Source of the DNA: Alphaproteobacteria bacterium HGW-Alphaproteobacteria-4
GTDB lineage: Bacteria; Pseudomonadota; Alphaproteobacteria; Rhodobacterales; Rhodobacteraceae
Direction: 5' to 3'
Length of the DNA stretch: 64,000 nt
Assembly: GCA_002842855.1 (NCBI GenBank)
Contig: PHEE01000011.1
Coordinates: 1-64,000, forward strand
Shown: positions 1-8,448 of the stretch, in pieces
Layout: each line of letters opens with the position of its first letter
Numbering within the stretch: position 1 is the stretch's first letter
Notes under the pieces: generated by a model
Database searches by the model: none
What the model was told of the DNA's origin: nothing
Seen by the model: the letters and a program-made list of their open reading frames with translations, nothing else
Made by a program: the position numbers and the translations under genes

Positions 1-527
1 CGCTGCAACGTGCGCCGGTGCATGTTGAGCCGACGCGCAGTTTCCGAAACATTGCGCTCGCACAGCTCATAGACACGCTGGATATGTTCCCAACGCACAC
101 GGTCGGCGCTCATCGGGTTTTCGGGCGGCGGCGGGTGGGCCTCGCCCCGCGCCAAAAGCGCACTGGTGATGTCATTGGCATCCGCGGGCTTCGAAAGATA
201 GTCGGTAGCGCCCATTTTTACCGCAGCGACCGCGGTCGCAATGGCGCCATAGCCGGTCAACACGACAATGCGGGCATCGGGGCGCGCAAGGCGGAGCTGC
301 TCGACCACATCAAGGCCGCTGCCATCTTCAAGCCGCAAATCGATGACGGCATAGGCGGGCGGCGCATGGTCAACAATGGCTTTGCCCGCCGCAACGCTTT
401 CGGCGGCATGCACCTTGAAGCCGCGCTTTTCCATTGCCCGCGCCAGACGGGTAAGGAATGCTACATCATCATCGACGAGCAGAAGCGACGGGTCGGGCCC
501 AAGTTCGGCGAAGTCTTCATCGGCCAT
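1..527 (-). CDS. regA: Redox response regulator RegA/PrrA (3' end cut by window edge)
   Basis: DNA-binding response regulator of the RegB/RegA (PrrB/PrrA) system, which controls photosynthesis, respiration, carbon and nitrogen fixation genes according to redox state in Rhodobacterales. The 175 visible codons start at ATG 527. They show a receiver domain with acidic patch D19-D21, phospho-acceptor D63 in VIDLRLEDGSG, the TGYGAIATA segment and K in YLSKPAD, then a proline linker (HPPPPENP) and a Fis-type helix-turn-helix (NVSETARRLNMHRRTLQR). Family members are about 184 residues, so only some ten C-terminal residues lie beyond base 1. It follows senC on the same strand after 82 bp and is divergent from regB, the classical arrangement. 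The identification is close to certain. Confidence 0.96.
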   Translation of the reverse strand, partial: MADEDFAELGPDPSLLLVDDDVAFLTRLARAMEKRGFKVHAAESVAAGKAIVDHAPPAYAVIDLRLEDGSGLDVVEQLRLARPDARIVVLTGYGAIATAVAAVKMGATDYLSKPADANDITSALLARGEAHPPPPENPMSADRVRWEHIQRVYELCERNVSETARRLNMHRRTLQ

Positions 528-609
528 TGCTCACCGCCCTTTACGGTTGCGTTTCAGACGCTTCTAGGCGGTTGTGCGCCGCAGGTCAAACTGCCTGTTT
601 CGGCGGGCA

Positions 610-1254
610 CTATTGCGAGGCCTTCCAAGCATCGACAAAACAGGCAATCCGACCGGCCATTTCTTCAGGCGTGTCGTCGCGGTTAAAGTATTCCTGAAAG
701 CCCACCGGCTCGGGGAAGGTCAGGTAGGTTTGGGTCGAGTGGTCGATGAGGAAATAGGGGTTATTCTCGGGCTCTTTCATCTTGAAGTAGGTCCGGTAGG
801 CAGTGCTGGCGGCGCGAATCTGTGCTTCTGAACCGGTCAACCCGATCATGCGCGGGTGCATCACTTCAGCAAACTCACCCACCGATTGCGGCGTATCGCG
901 GATGAAATCGACCGAGATGAATACCGGCGTCACATCATAGTTCTTGTCATCAAGCTGATAGATCGCCTCGGCGTTGCGCGCATTATCAAGCGGGCAGACA
1001 TCGGGGCAGAAGGTATAGCCAAAGTAGATCAGCGAGGGCTTGGTAATGACCTCTTTGTCGGTGACGGTCTTGCCGGTCTTATCAACCAGCGTGAAGGGCC
1101 CGCCAATCGCCGCGATGCCACCAGCGACGGCGCCCTGACGGCATTGGGCGAACATATCCCCAGGTACGCGCTGTGTGGCCCACCAGGTTGCGCCCAGCGC
1201 CACCGCTGCAATTGCTACCGCGCCGATCGCATAACTGCGCGTTGAAATCGACAT
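610..1254 (-). CDS. senC: SCO1/SenC/PrrC copper chaperone
   Basis: Membrane-anchored thioredoxin-fold copper protein that helps assemble the CuA/CuB centres of cytochrome c oxidase. In Rhodobacter it also influences the Reg/Prr redox circuit. The 214-residue product has one N-terminal transmembrane anchor (about residues 8-27), the CPDVC copper motif (C83, C87) in FGYTFCPDVCP, and the third ligand H172 in FLIDHS. These are all the residues needed for copper binding. It lies between regB (divergent, 92 bp away) and regA (downstream, same strand), matching the prrC position in prrB-prrC-prrA. Length and motifs are normal for the SCO family. Confidence 0.95.
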   Translation of the reverse strand: MSISTRSYAIGAVAIAAVALGATWWATQRVPGDMFAQCRQGAVAGGIAAIGGPFTLVDKTGKTVTDKEVITKPSLIYFGYTFCPDVCPLDNARNAEAIYQLDDKNYDVTPVFISVDFIRDTPQSVGEFAEVMHPRMIGLTGSEAQIRAASTAYRTYFKMKEPENNPYFLIDHSTQTYLTFPEPVGFQEYFNRDDTPEEMAGRIACFVDAWKASQ

Positions 1255-1346
1255 CCCGGACCCCTCTCTTGAAGCTTGCGCATTGATCGTTCAACGCCGT
1301 GGCTTTATCAACTGGTTGCACGCGAACGTGAGCAAGGGATGCAGCC
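1255..1346. promoter_or_regulatory. Divergent regB / senC-regA promoter region
   Basis: The 92 bp between the oppositely oriented starts of senC (1254) and regB (1347) must carry both promoters. I could not single out convincing -35/-10 elements. The divergent layout is conserved in the family and is a known site of autoregulation by RegA, so that role here is an inference from synteny. Confidence 0.5.
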
Positions 1347-2726
1347 ATGACCGCCACCGTTCACTCGACGCGCCAATCTCATAGCGAATGGGTGCGCCTG
1401 AGAACATTGGTAAATTTGCGCTGGGCGGCGGTGTTCGGACAAATCGTCGCAATCGGTGCGGCGTGGGTGTATTTCGATATCGCTTTTGATGTGACGCTGT
1501 GCCTGCTCATCGTCGGCGCCACGGTGGTGGCGAACCTGCTGGCAATGCTCCAGTTTCCCGAGAATCGGCGGCTGAGCGAAACCGAGGCGATGCTGACGCT
1601 GGTGTTCGATACCGCGCAGCTTTCTTTGCTTCTGGCGGTCACTGGCGGGCTGGATAACCCATTCGCGCTGCTGATCCTTGCCCCGACAACCATCGCCGCG
1701 ACCGCGCTGCATACAAGACCCACGCTGATCGTCGGCTTCGTGACCATCGTGCTGGTGACGCTGCTGGCCTTTTTCAACGAACCGCTGGTCTTGCGCGACG
1801 GGACCGTGCTTGCCGTGCCGCAGATATTCGAGTTCGGGCTATGGATCGCGATCGTGATCGGGGTGGTGTTTCTGGGCCTCTATGCGCGGCGGGTTTCATC
1901 GGAAATCCACTCGATGGGGGATGCGCTTTTCGCCACCCAGATGGCGCTTTCGCGCGAACAGAAGCTGACCGATCTTGGCGGCGTCGTTGCCGCGGCGGCG
2001 CATGAGCTTGGTACGCCGCTGGCGACAATCAAACTGGTCAGCACCGAACTTGCCGATGAACTGGGTGACCGCCCCGAGCTGCGTGAGGATGCGCTGTTGA
2101 TCCGCCAGCAGGCCGACCGCTGCCGCGACATTCTGCGTGGCATGGGGCGCGCGGGCAAGGACGACAAGCACCTGCGCGTCGCGCCACTGATGGCGGTGTT
2201 GCGCGAGGCCGCCGAGCCGCATGTTGGCCGCGGCAAGACGATCTTGTTCGAGGCGGCGCCCGCAGTGGGCGGAGGCGAGCGGCAGCCTTCGATCATCCGC
2301 TACCCCGAGCTTATCCATGCGTTGCGAAACCTGGTACAGAACGCGGTCGATTTTGCGCGCGAGACGGTTTGGGTCGAAGCGGAATGGACCGATGACTCGG
2401 TCACGGTGCGGGTTGTTGATGATGGCCCCGGCTACCCGGCGGGCGTGCTGGGCAGAATCGGCGACCCGTTCCTGAGTGCGCGCAAGGGCGATGCGGACCG
2501 CGGCAAGCGGCCCGAGTATGAAGGCATGGGTCTGGGCCTTTTCATTGCCAAGACCCTGCTGGAGCGCACCGGGGCGACGCTTTCGTTTGCCAATGGCACT
2601 GCGCCGTTCCTGCGTGGCACCGAGTACCCCGGGCGGTCAGGCGCGGTGGTCGAGGTGGTCTGGCCAGCAGGGCGGATCGTGGCGCCAGACGGCGCGCTAG
2701 GGGAAAACCAGCCAATCACCCGCTGA
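1347..2726 (+). CDS. regB: Redox sensor histidine kinase RegB/PrrB
   Basis: Inner-membrane histidine kinase that senses the redox state of the ubiquinone pool and phosphorylates RegA. The 459-residue protein has an N-terminal block of about six membrane helices (residues 25-180) containing the quinone-binding heptad GGLDNPF at 100-106. The H-box follows as AAAAHELGTPLATIK, with phospho-acceptor H219. C259 in RQQADRCRDILRGMGR matches the redox-active cysteine of RegB. The ATPase domain has an N-box (LVQNAVDFA), a G1 box (DDGPGYP) and a G2 box (GMGLGLFIAK). Divergent from senC-regA. All diagnostic residues are present, so the call is firm. Confidence 0.97.
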   Translation: MTATVHSTRQSHSEWVRLRTLVNLRWAAVFGQIVAIGAAWVYFDIAFDVTLCLLIVGATVVANLLAMLQFPENRRLSETEAMLTLVFDTAQLSLLLAVTGGLDNPFALLILAPTTIAATALHTRPTLIVGFVTIVLVTLLAFFNEPLVLRDGTVLAVPQIFEFGLWIAIVIGVVFLGLYARRVSSEIHSMGDALFATQMALSREQKLTDLGGVVAAAAHELGTPLATIKLVSTELADELGDRPELREDALLIRQQADRCRDILRGMGRAGKDDKHLRVAPLMAVLREAAEPHVGRGKTILFEAAPAVGGGERQPSIIRYPELIHALRNLVQNAVDFARETVWVEAEWTDDSVTVRVVDDGPGYPAGVLGRIGDPFLSARKGDADRGKRPEYEGMGLGLFIAKTLLERTGATLSFANGTAPFLRGTEYPGRSGAVVEVVWPAGRIVAPDGALGENQPITR

Positions 2727-2747
2727 AGCGACGGCGACAGGTTGCGC

Positions 2748-2762
2748 TTAATGCCGTGTTAA
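2748..2762. promoter_or_regulatory. Perfect CtrA full-site TTAA-N7-TTAA
   Basis: TTAA at 2748-2751 and TTAA at 2759-2762 are separated by exactly seven bases (TGCCGTG). This is the consensus of the alphaproteobacterial cell-cycle/motility regulator CtrA. It sits 48 bp upstream of the chosen start of the PAS protein at 2811, in a usual promoter position. TTAA is uncommon in this GC-rich sequence, so a full site between two genes is unlikely to be chance. Binding is inferred. Confidence 0.55.
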
Positions 2763-2810
2763 CCAATTCGGCCGATGCTGGCGGAAACCAAGCAAGGGAC
2801 GGCTGGGACC

Positions 2811-4424
2811 ATGTCGGAAAGCTGGATGCTGGCGCTGATCATTGCAGCGACCTCGGTGGGGTCCGCCTGGGTCGCGCTGTTGCTGATATCGCTGCGCTAC
2901 GAACGCAGTCGGGCGCCAGGTCTCGCGAATTTCGGGCACCCGACGCTGGAACAGGCAATCTTTCTGTTCGACAACGAATTGCTTTTGGACGCAACGCAAT
3001 CGGCGCGCGCGCTGCTGGATGCCACGCCAGCAGGTGACAACGACTGGGCGCGGCTTTCGGCTTTTCTCGCCCCGCGATTCGAGGGGTTCGCCACCGCGCT
3101 TGCCGGGCTTGCCGAAGCGGGCCGGGTGGAACTTTCCGCGCGGCCGCGCCCCGAGGGTGAGGCTGCGCTGCGGCTGATTGCCGAAGACGTGTCCGGGTTG
3201 GCACGGCTGACGCTGATCGACCCCGAGGCCGAGGGGCGCGGTGTGCTGGTGGACGGGCTGAGCCAAAGCGCACTGGAAGACGAGCTGGGGCAACTGCGCG
3301 CGGTCGCCGACCATGCGCCCGTGCTCGCATGGCGCGAAGACGCGGCCGCAGCGGTGATCTGGGCGAACCGCGCCTATATGCTGCGCGCCGATGCGCTCGA
3401 ATCCGAAGATGGGGCGCTGGTCTGGCCGCTGCCGCGTCTGTTCGAGACACCGGCAAACGCAGGCGGACCGCGGCGGCTCTGCCTCGGCGCCAGTGGCGAA
3501 AAGCCGGGCTGGTACGACGTGCATCGGTTTGCGCTGGGCGACGACGCGCTGTGCTTCGCGGTGCCGGCCGATTCTGCGGTGCGCGCCGAACGCGCGCTGC
3601 GCGACTTTGTGCAGACCCTGACCAAGACATTCGCCGACCTGCCGATCGGGCTTGCCATCTTCGACCGGCAGCGGCAATTGCAGCTGTTCAATCCCGCGCT
3701 GATCGACCTTACCCAACTTGGCGCCGAGTTCCTTTCGGCGCGGCCCACGCTTTATGCGCTGCTCGACCGCCTGCGCGAAGCGCGGATGATGCCCGAGCCC
3801 AAGGACTATCGCAGTTGGCGCCAGCGAATGACCGCGCTGGAACAAGCCGCCGCCGCCGGGCACCATGTCGAAACATGGTCGCTTCCGGGCGGGCAGACCT
3901 ATCGTGTGACCGGGCGCCCACACCCCGACGGCGCGGTGGCGTTTTTGTTTGAGGACATCAGCTCTGAGGTGTCGCTGACGCGCCGGTTCCGGGCCGATCT
4001 GGAGCTTGGGCAAACGGTTCTGGATGCGATGCACGAAGCGGTGGCGGTGTTTCTGCCTTCGGGCGATCTGGCGACATCGAATGCGGCCTATGCGCGGCTC
4101 TGGGGGGTCGATCCGGCAGCCACGCTCGGCCGGGTGACGCTGCTCGATTCGGTGCGGGTCTGGCAGGCGCGGGCCAAGACCAGCGCGATATGGGCCGACG
4201 TGCGCGAATTTGGCAGCCGGATCGACGCGCGTGCCGAGTGGAGCAAAGAGGTGCGGCTGGAGGACGGGCAGCGGCTGGTCTGCCGCTTCGCGCCCTTGCC
4301 CGCGGGGGCAATGCTGGCGGGGTTTACACCCCTTGCCGTCGAGGCCGCCACGCGCCGACCACCCAAGGCCGGGCCGTCGCTGCTGCGGGGCGCCGAAATA
4401 CCGACCCTGCAAGGGCACGCCTGA
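2811..4424 (+). CDS. PAS-domain signalling protein without kinase domain, probable DivL-like
   Basis: A 537-residue protein: one N-terminal transmembrane helix (MLALIIAATSVGSAWVALLL, starting near residue 5), then at least two or three PAS-like modules (around HAPVLAWREDAAAAVIWANR, LPIGLAIFDRQRQLQLFNPA and MHEAVAVFLPSGDLATSNAA). It stops where a histidine kinase H-box and ATPase would follow, so it cannot phosphorylate by itself. I start it at ATG 2811 (MSESWML), directly before the membrane helix; an in-frame ATG at 2775 would add 12 residues. In Rhodobacter capsulatus a PAS protein named DivL acts in the CtrA phosphorelay. The domain layout and the upstream CtrA box (2748-2762) suggest the same here, but this is inference. 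Confidence 0.6.
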   Translation: MSESWMLALIIAATSVGSAWVALLLISLRYERSRAPGLANFGHPTLEQAIFLFDNELLLDATQSARALLDATPAGDNDWARLSAFLAPRFEGFATALAGLAEAGRVELSARPRPEGEAALRLIAEDVSGLARLTLIDPEAEGRGVLVDGLSQSALEDELGQLRAVADHAPVLAWREDAAAAVIWANRAYMLRADALESEDGALVWPLPRLFETPANAGGPRRLCLGASGEKPGWYDVHRFALGDDALCFAVPADSAVRAERALRDFVQTLTKTFADLPIGLAIFDRQRQLQLFNPALIDLTQLGAEFLSARPTLYALLDRLREARMMPEPKDYRSWRQRMTALEQAAAAGHHVETWSLPGGQTYRVTGRPHPDGAVAFLFEDISSEVSLTRRFRADLELGQTVLDAMHEAVAVFLPSGDLATSNAAYARLWGVDPAATLGRVTLLDSVRVWQARAKTSAIWADVREFGSRIDARAEWSKEVRLEDGQRLVCRFAPLPAGAMLAGFTPLAVEAATRRPPKAGPSLLRGAEIPTLQGHA

Positions 4425-4521
4425 ACTTCGGGCAGCGCCCAGACGCGCAGCGGGTTTTCAAGCGCGCCTGGCTGCGCCATGATTACCGCGCGCGCTAGGG
4501 GTGCGCAGAAAGCGGGCACGA

Positions 4522-5001
4522 ATGACGGCGACGACCACAGGGCGGGCGACACCGGACAGCAGGTCCGATGCAGCCATCGCCGGGGCCGTGGCGGAACAGC
4601 TTGCGCGCCACCGCGCGCGGGTGGTGCAGCTGATCTGCGGGCCGGGGCCGGATTGGGTGGCGAACCTGCGCCAGACCCTGCGCCATCTGAACCCCGATCA
4701 GGTGGTGCTGGTGCTGGCGGGTGCGCCCGATCTGCCTGTCGAGTTCGCGGCGCTGCGGACGATCCGCGCAGAGCTCGCCGCACCGCAACATATGTTCGGC
4801 GCCGTCGACCTTGCAGTGGCGCTCGACCGGCTGCCGCGGCTTGAAGACACGCTGCTGTTTGTGCTTTTGCCCACGCAAGCCGCAGCACTGTGCGGCGAGA
4901 TTGCCGAAATGTTGCCTGCAAGGCCCGAGTTCGCACCATGGCTTGCGCGGTTCGCGGCTGCGCAGCGCGATGCCGCTTGCGGTGGCGGGGCGGCTGGCTA
5001 A
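4522..5001 (+). CDS. Hypothetical protein between the PAS gene and tsaE
   Basis: An open frame of 159 codons from ATG 4522 (MTATTTGRATP); an in-frame GTG at 4501 would add seven residues. I do not recognise the family. The middle alternates hydrophobic strands and amphipathic helices (ARVVQLICGPGPDWVANLRQ, DQVVLVLAGAPDLPVEF, DTLLFVLLPTQAAALCGEIA), which looks like a folded alpha/beta protein rather than a random frame. It fills the gap between two same-strand genes and ends 10 bp before tsaE, so it is probably cotranscribed. There is no signal peptide or membrane helix. Base composition matches its neighbours. Confidence 0.55.
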   Translation: MTATTTGRATPDSRSDAAIAGAVAEQLARHRARVVQLICGPGPDWVANLRQTLRHLNPDQVVLVLAGAPDLPVEFAALRTIRAELAAPQHMFGAVDLAVALDRLPRLEDTLLFVLLPTQAAALCGEIAEMLPARPEFAPWLARFAAAQRDAACGGGAAG

Positions 5002-5011
5002 GCTTGCCGCC

Positions 5012-5515
5012 ATGACGCTGCTTCCCGCCCTTGTGCTGCCGCTGCCTGATGCGGAGGCGACCGCCCGCCTTGGCCAGACGCTGGCGCCGATGCTGCGACC
5101 GGGCGATGTGTTGTTGCTGGAAGGGCCGATCGGCGCGGGCAAGACGCATTTCGCCCGCGCGCTGATTCAGACCCGACAGGCCGCCGCCGGGGTGCCGCGC
5201 GAAGATGTGCCGTCGCCCAGTTTCACGCTGATACAGACCTATCAGGCAGGTGATGCCGAAATCTGGCATGCTGACCTCTTCCGCCTCAGCGCGCCCGAAG
5301 AAACCGACGAGCTGGGCCTGACCGACGCCTTTGATGCCGCAATCTGCCTTGTCGAATGGCCCGAGCGGCTGGGCCACGACGCGCCGACGAACGCGCTGCA
5401 TCTGCGCTTTGCCTATGCGGGCGAAGGCCGCACGGTGGTGCTTGCGGCGCAGGGCGCGCGTTGGGCGCCGGTGCTTGGCGCGCTTGGCCAGCGCTTTGCG
5501 CAAGGGGCCGGGTGA
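5012..5515 (+). CDS. tsaE: tRNA threonylcarbamoyladenosine biosynthesis ATPase TsaE
   Basis: ATPase that drives the TsaB-TsaD-TsaE complex making t6A37 on ANN-decoding tRNAs. The 167-residue product has the P-loop GPIGAGKTH (residues 38-46) and the family signatures VPSPSFTLIQTY and IWHADLFRL, followed by the acidic EETDELGLTDAF and the LVEWPERLG motif. The start is ATG 5012 (MTLLPALV), 10 bp after the preceding frame. The stop (5513-5515) overlaps the addB ATG by one base, so the two are translationally coupled. Length is normal for the family. Confidence 0.93.
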   Translation: MTLLPALVLPLPDAEATARLGQTLAPMLRPGDVLLLEGPIGAGKTHFARALIQTRQAAAGVPREDVPSPSFTLIQTYQAGDAEIWHADLFRLSAPEETDELGLTDAFDAAICLVEWPERLGHDAPTNALHLRFAYAGEGRTVVLAAQGARWAPVLGALGQRFAQGAG

Positions 5516-8448
5516 TGCAGGCACCAAACATCTTTGCGCTTGCGCCTGGGGTAGACTTTCCCGAGGCTTTCGTCGCCGGTCTTGGAGCACGCATGGCCGC
5601 CGAGCCGCCCGAGGCGATGGCGCGGGTGCGGGTGTTCCTGCCTTCGGCACGTATGCTGCGCCGGGTGCGGCAGGCGTTTGACGGGCGCGGCGCGGGGTTC
5701 TTGCCGCAATTGCGGCTGGTCACCAGCCTCAGCGCGGATCCGGTGCCGGGGCTGCCCGCCGCCGTGCCGCCGCTGCGCCGCCGGCTGGAACTGGCGCAGC
5801 TGGTGGCGCGGATGACCGCGAGAGAGCCGGACTTTGCCGCCGGAACCGGGGTCTATTCGCTGGCCGATTCGCTCGCCGATCTGCTGGCCGAAATGCAGAT
5901 GGAAGGGGTGGCGCCCGATGCGCTGGAGCGCGTCGACGTGGCCGACCATGCCGCGCACTGGCAGCGCAGCTTGCGCTTTCTGCGTATCGTGGCCCGCTAT
6001 TTCGACGCGGCCACCCCGCCCGACCCCGAGGCGCGGCTGCGCCGTGTGGTTGAGGCGATGGCGGCGCGCTGGCGCACCGTGCCGCCGCCGCATCCGGTGA
6101 TCGTGGCGGGTTCGACAGGGTCGCGCGGGGCCACGGCGCTGCTGATGCAGGCGGTCGCGCGGCTGCCCAAAGGCGCCGTCGTGCTGCCCGGATTTGACTT
6201 CGAGATGCCACAATCGGGCTGGAATAGTCTCGAATCCGGCCCGGTTCCTGCCGAGGACCACCCGCAATATCGCTTTGCCGCCCTGGCCCGCGCGCTTGGG
6301 GTTTCGCCGATGGCGGTGCAGCACTGGCATGGCGCCGCGCCGCCCAGCGCCGCGCGCAACGCGGTGGTGTCGCTGGCGCTGCGGCCCGCCCCAGTGACCG
6401 ACAGCTGGATGCGCGATGGCGCGCGCCTTGGCGATTTGCGGGCCGCAACGCAGAACATGACCCTGATCGAAGCCGCCGACCCCCGCGCCGAGGCCACCGC
6501 AATTGCGCTGCTGCTGCGCGAGGCCGCGGAAACCGGCACCCGCGCCGCCCTCATCAGCCCCGATCGCCTGCTGACACGGCGCGTGGCGGCGGCGCTTGAC
6601 CGCTGGCGGATCACGGTCGATGACAGCGCGGGCGAGCCGCTGCCGCTTTCGCCGCCGGGGCGGTTCTTGCGACATGTCGCGGGGCTTGCAGGGCGCAAGC
6701 TTACGCTTGAGGCAATGTTCGTGCTGCTCAAGCATCCGCTCACGGCTACCGGGGCGGGCGGGCGCGGCGACCATTTGCGTTTTAGCCGCGATCTTGAGTT
6801 GCATCTGCGGCGCAAGGGGCCTGCCTTCCCCGATGAGACGGCGCTGACCGACTGGGCCGGGGCCTATGACGAGCCGGATCGGAGCGCCTGGGCGGCGTGG
6901 CTTTCGGCCGCGTTTTCCGGGCTGGAGGAAGCCGCTGAAACCCCGCTTTTGGCAGCAATAGAGACGCATATCCGCCGCGCCGAGGCGCTGGCGGCCGGCC
7001 CCGGCGGAACCGTGGGGGCGAGCGCGCTTTGGCAGCACGAGGCCGGGCGTGAGGCGGCGCGGCGCCTGGCCGAGGCGCGGCGCGAGGCGGCGCATGGGGG
7101 GATGTTCACCCCGGCGCAGTATTCGGACTTTCTCGCGCGGTTGCTGGAAGCGGGCGCGGTGCGGCTGCCCGAGCCGACGAATCCGGACATCGCGATTCTG
7201 GGCAGTCTGGAGGCGCGGGTGACGGGGGCCGAGCTGGTCATTCTGGGCGGCTTGAACGAGGGCAGCTGGCCGCAACTGCCGGGCGCCGACCCGTGGTTAA
7301 GCCGCCAGATGCGGCTCGGGGCGGGCCTTTTGCTGCCAGAACGCCAGATCGGGCTGGCCGCGCATGACTTTCAGCAGGCGATCGGTGCGCCCCGCGTGGT
7401 GCTTGCCCGCGCCGCGCGAAGCGCCGACGCCGAAACCGTCGCGTCGCGTTGGTTGAACCGGCTGACAAACCTGCTGGCGGGCCTGCCCGCGCAGGGCGGC
7501 GCGCAGGCGTTGGACGAGATGCGGGCGCGCGGGCAGGTCTGGCTGCGCCGGGCCGAGGTGCTGGATGCGCCGCGCGCGCCGGTTCCGGCGGCGCCACGGC
7601 CCGCGCCCCGCCCGCCGGTTGCAGCACGGCCGCACACATTGCCGGTGACCGCGATCAAGACCCTGATCCGCGACCCATACGCAATTTATGCCCAGCGCAT
7701 TCTGCGGCTGCGCCCGCTTGACCCGCTGCGCCCCGAGCCCGATCCGCGCGCGCGCGGCGAGGTGCTGCACCGGTTGGTTGAGGTCTTTGTGCGCGCCCGC
7801 CCGCAAGCCGAGACGGTTGATGCGGCGCGCGCGCGGCTTGCCGCGACTGCGGCGCAGGTGCTGGCGGACGCGGTTGCCTGGCCCGCCGCGCAACGATTCT
7901 GGCTGGCGCGGATCGAGCGGATCGCCGCCAGCTTTTCACGGTCCGAGGTGGCGCGCGCCCGCGAGGGCAGCCCGGCGGTGATCGAGAAATCAGGCTCTGT
8001 TCGGCTTGAATCGCTCGATTTCACCCTGACGGCCAAGCCCGACCGGATTGATCTGCTGCGCGATGGGAGGGTTCGGATTTTTGACTACAAGTCAGGCGAG
8101 CCGCCGAGCAAGGAAGAAATGGCAGCGTTTGACAAGCAACTGCTGCTCGAGGCGGCGATGGCCGAACGGGGTGCATTTGAGGCGCTTGGGCCGCGCGAGG
8201 TGGCCGGATACAGCTATATTCAGCTGGGGGGCGCCGGAGCGACCCGCGACATGGAGTATGACAAGGCCCTGATTTTGGAGACCTGGGACGGGTTGCACAA
8301 AATGCTGGCCGCGTATCTGAGCCGGGAAACCGGCTTTGCCGCGCGGCGCGCGATGCAAAAGGTGACCGACAAGGGCGATTACGACCACCTCGCACGTTTC
8401 GGCGAATGGGACGTGACCGACCCGCCAGTGCCGGAGGATGTGGGATGA
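5515..8448 (+). CDS. addB: Double-strand break repair protein AddB
   Basis: Subunit of the AddAB helicase-nuclease that resects double-strand breaks and loads RecA, the alphaproteobacterial counterpart of RecBCD. 977 residues from ATG 5515. The N-terminus (VFLPSARMLRRVRQAF) has no Walker A motif, as is usual for alphaproteobacterial AddB. The C-terminus carries a RecB-type nuclease: EVLHRLVEVF, then AKPDRIDLLRDGRVRIFDYKSG with the PD-(D/E)XK core D..DYK, then KQLLLEAAMAE. The Fe-S cysteines known from Bacillus AddB are not evident. It overlaps tsaE by one base and addA by four, so the three form one transcript. Confidence 0.93.
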   Translation: MQAPNIFALAPGVDFPEAFVAGLGARMAAEPPEAMARVRVFLPSARMLRRVRQAFDGRGAGFLPQLRLVTSLSADPVPGLPAAVPPLRRRLELAQLVARMTAREPDFAAGTGVYSLADSLADLLAEMQMEGVAPDALERVDVADHAAHWQRSLRFLRIVARYFDAATPPDPEARLRRVVEAMAARWRTVPPPHPVIVAGSTGSRGATALLMQAVARLPKGAVVLPGFDFEMPQSGWNSLESGPVPAEDHPQYRFAALARALGVSPMAVQHWHGAAPPSAARNAVVSLALRPAPVTDSWMRDGARLGDLRAATQNMTLIEAADPRAEATAIALLLREAAETGTRAALISPDRLLTRRVAAALDRWRITVDDSAGEPLPLSPPGRFLRHVAGLAGRKLTLEAMFVLLKHPLTATGAGGRGDHLRFSRDLELHLRRKGPAFPDETALTDWAGAYDEPDRSAWAAWLSAAFSGLEEAAETPLLAAIETHIRRAEALAAGPGGTVGASALWQHEAGREAARRLAEARREAAHGGMFTPAQYSDFLARLLEAGAVRLPEPTNPDIAILGSLEARVTGAELVILGGLNEGSWPQLPGADPWLSRQMRLGAGLLLPERQIGLAAHDFQQAIGAPRVVLARAARSADAETVASRWLNRLTNLLAGLPAQGGAQALDEMRARGQVWLRRAEVLDAPRAPVPAAPRPAPRPPVAARPHTLPVTAIKTLIRDPYAIYAQRILRLRPLDPLRPEPDPRARGEVLHRLVEVFVRARPQAETVDAARARLAATAAQVLADAVAWPAAQRFWLARIERIAASFSRSEVARAREGSPAVIEKSGSVRLESLDFTLTAKPDRIDLLRDGRVRIFDYKSGEPPSKEEMAAFDKQLLLEAAMAERGAFEALGPREVAGYSYIQLGGAGATRDMEYDKALILETWDGLHKMLAAYLSRETGFAARRAMQKVTDKGDYDHLARFGEWDVTDPPVPEDVG

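Noticed and set aside
2748-4418. Very long open frame antisense to the PAS gene (over 550 codons)
   Set aside because: High GC third positions leave antisense frames open; its translation is rich in R, P, H and G with no family signature, while the sense frame has PAS modules.
5413-7275. Antisense frame of about 620 codons within addB
   Set aside because: Same composition artefact; the sense strand encodes a recognisable AddB with coupled neighbours.
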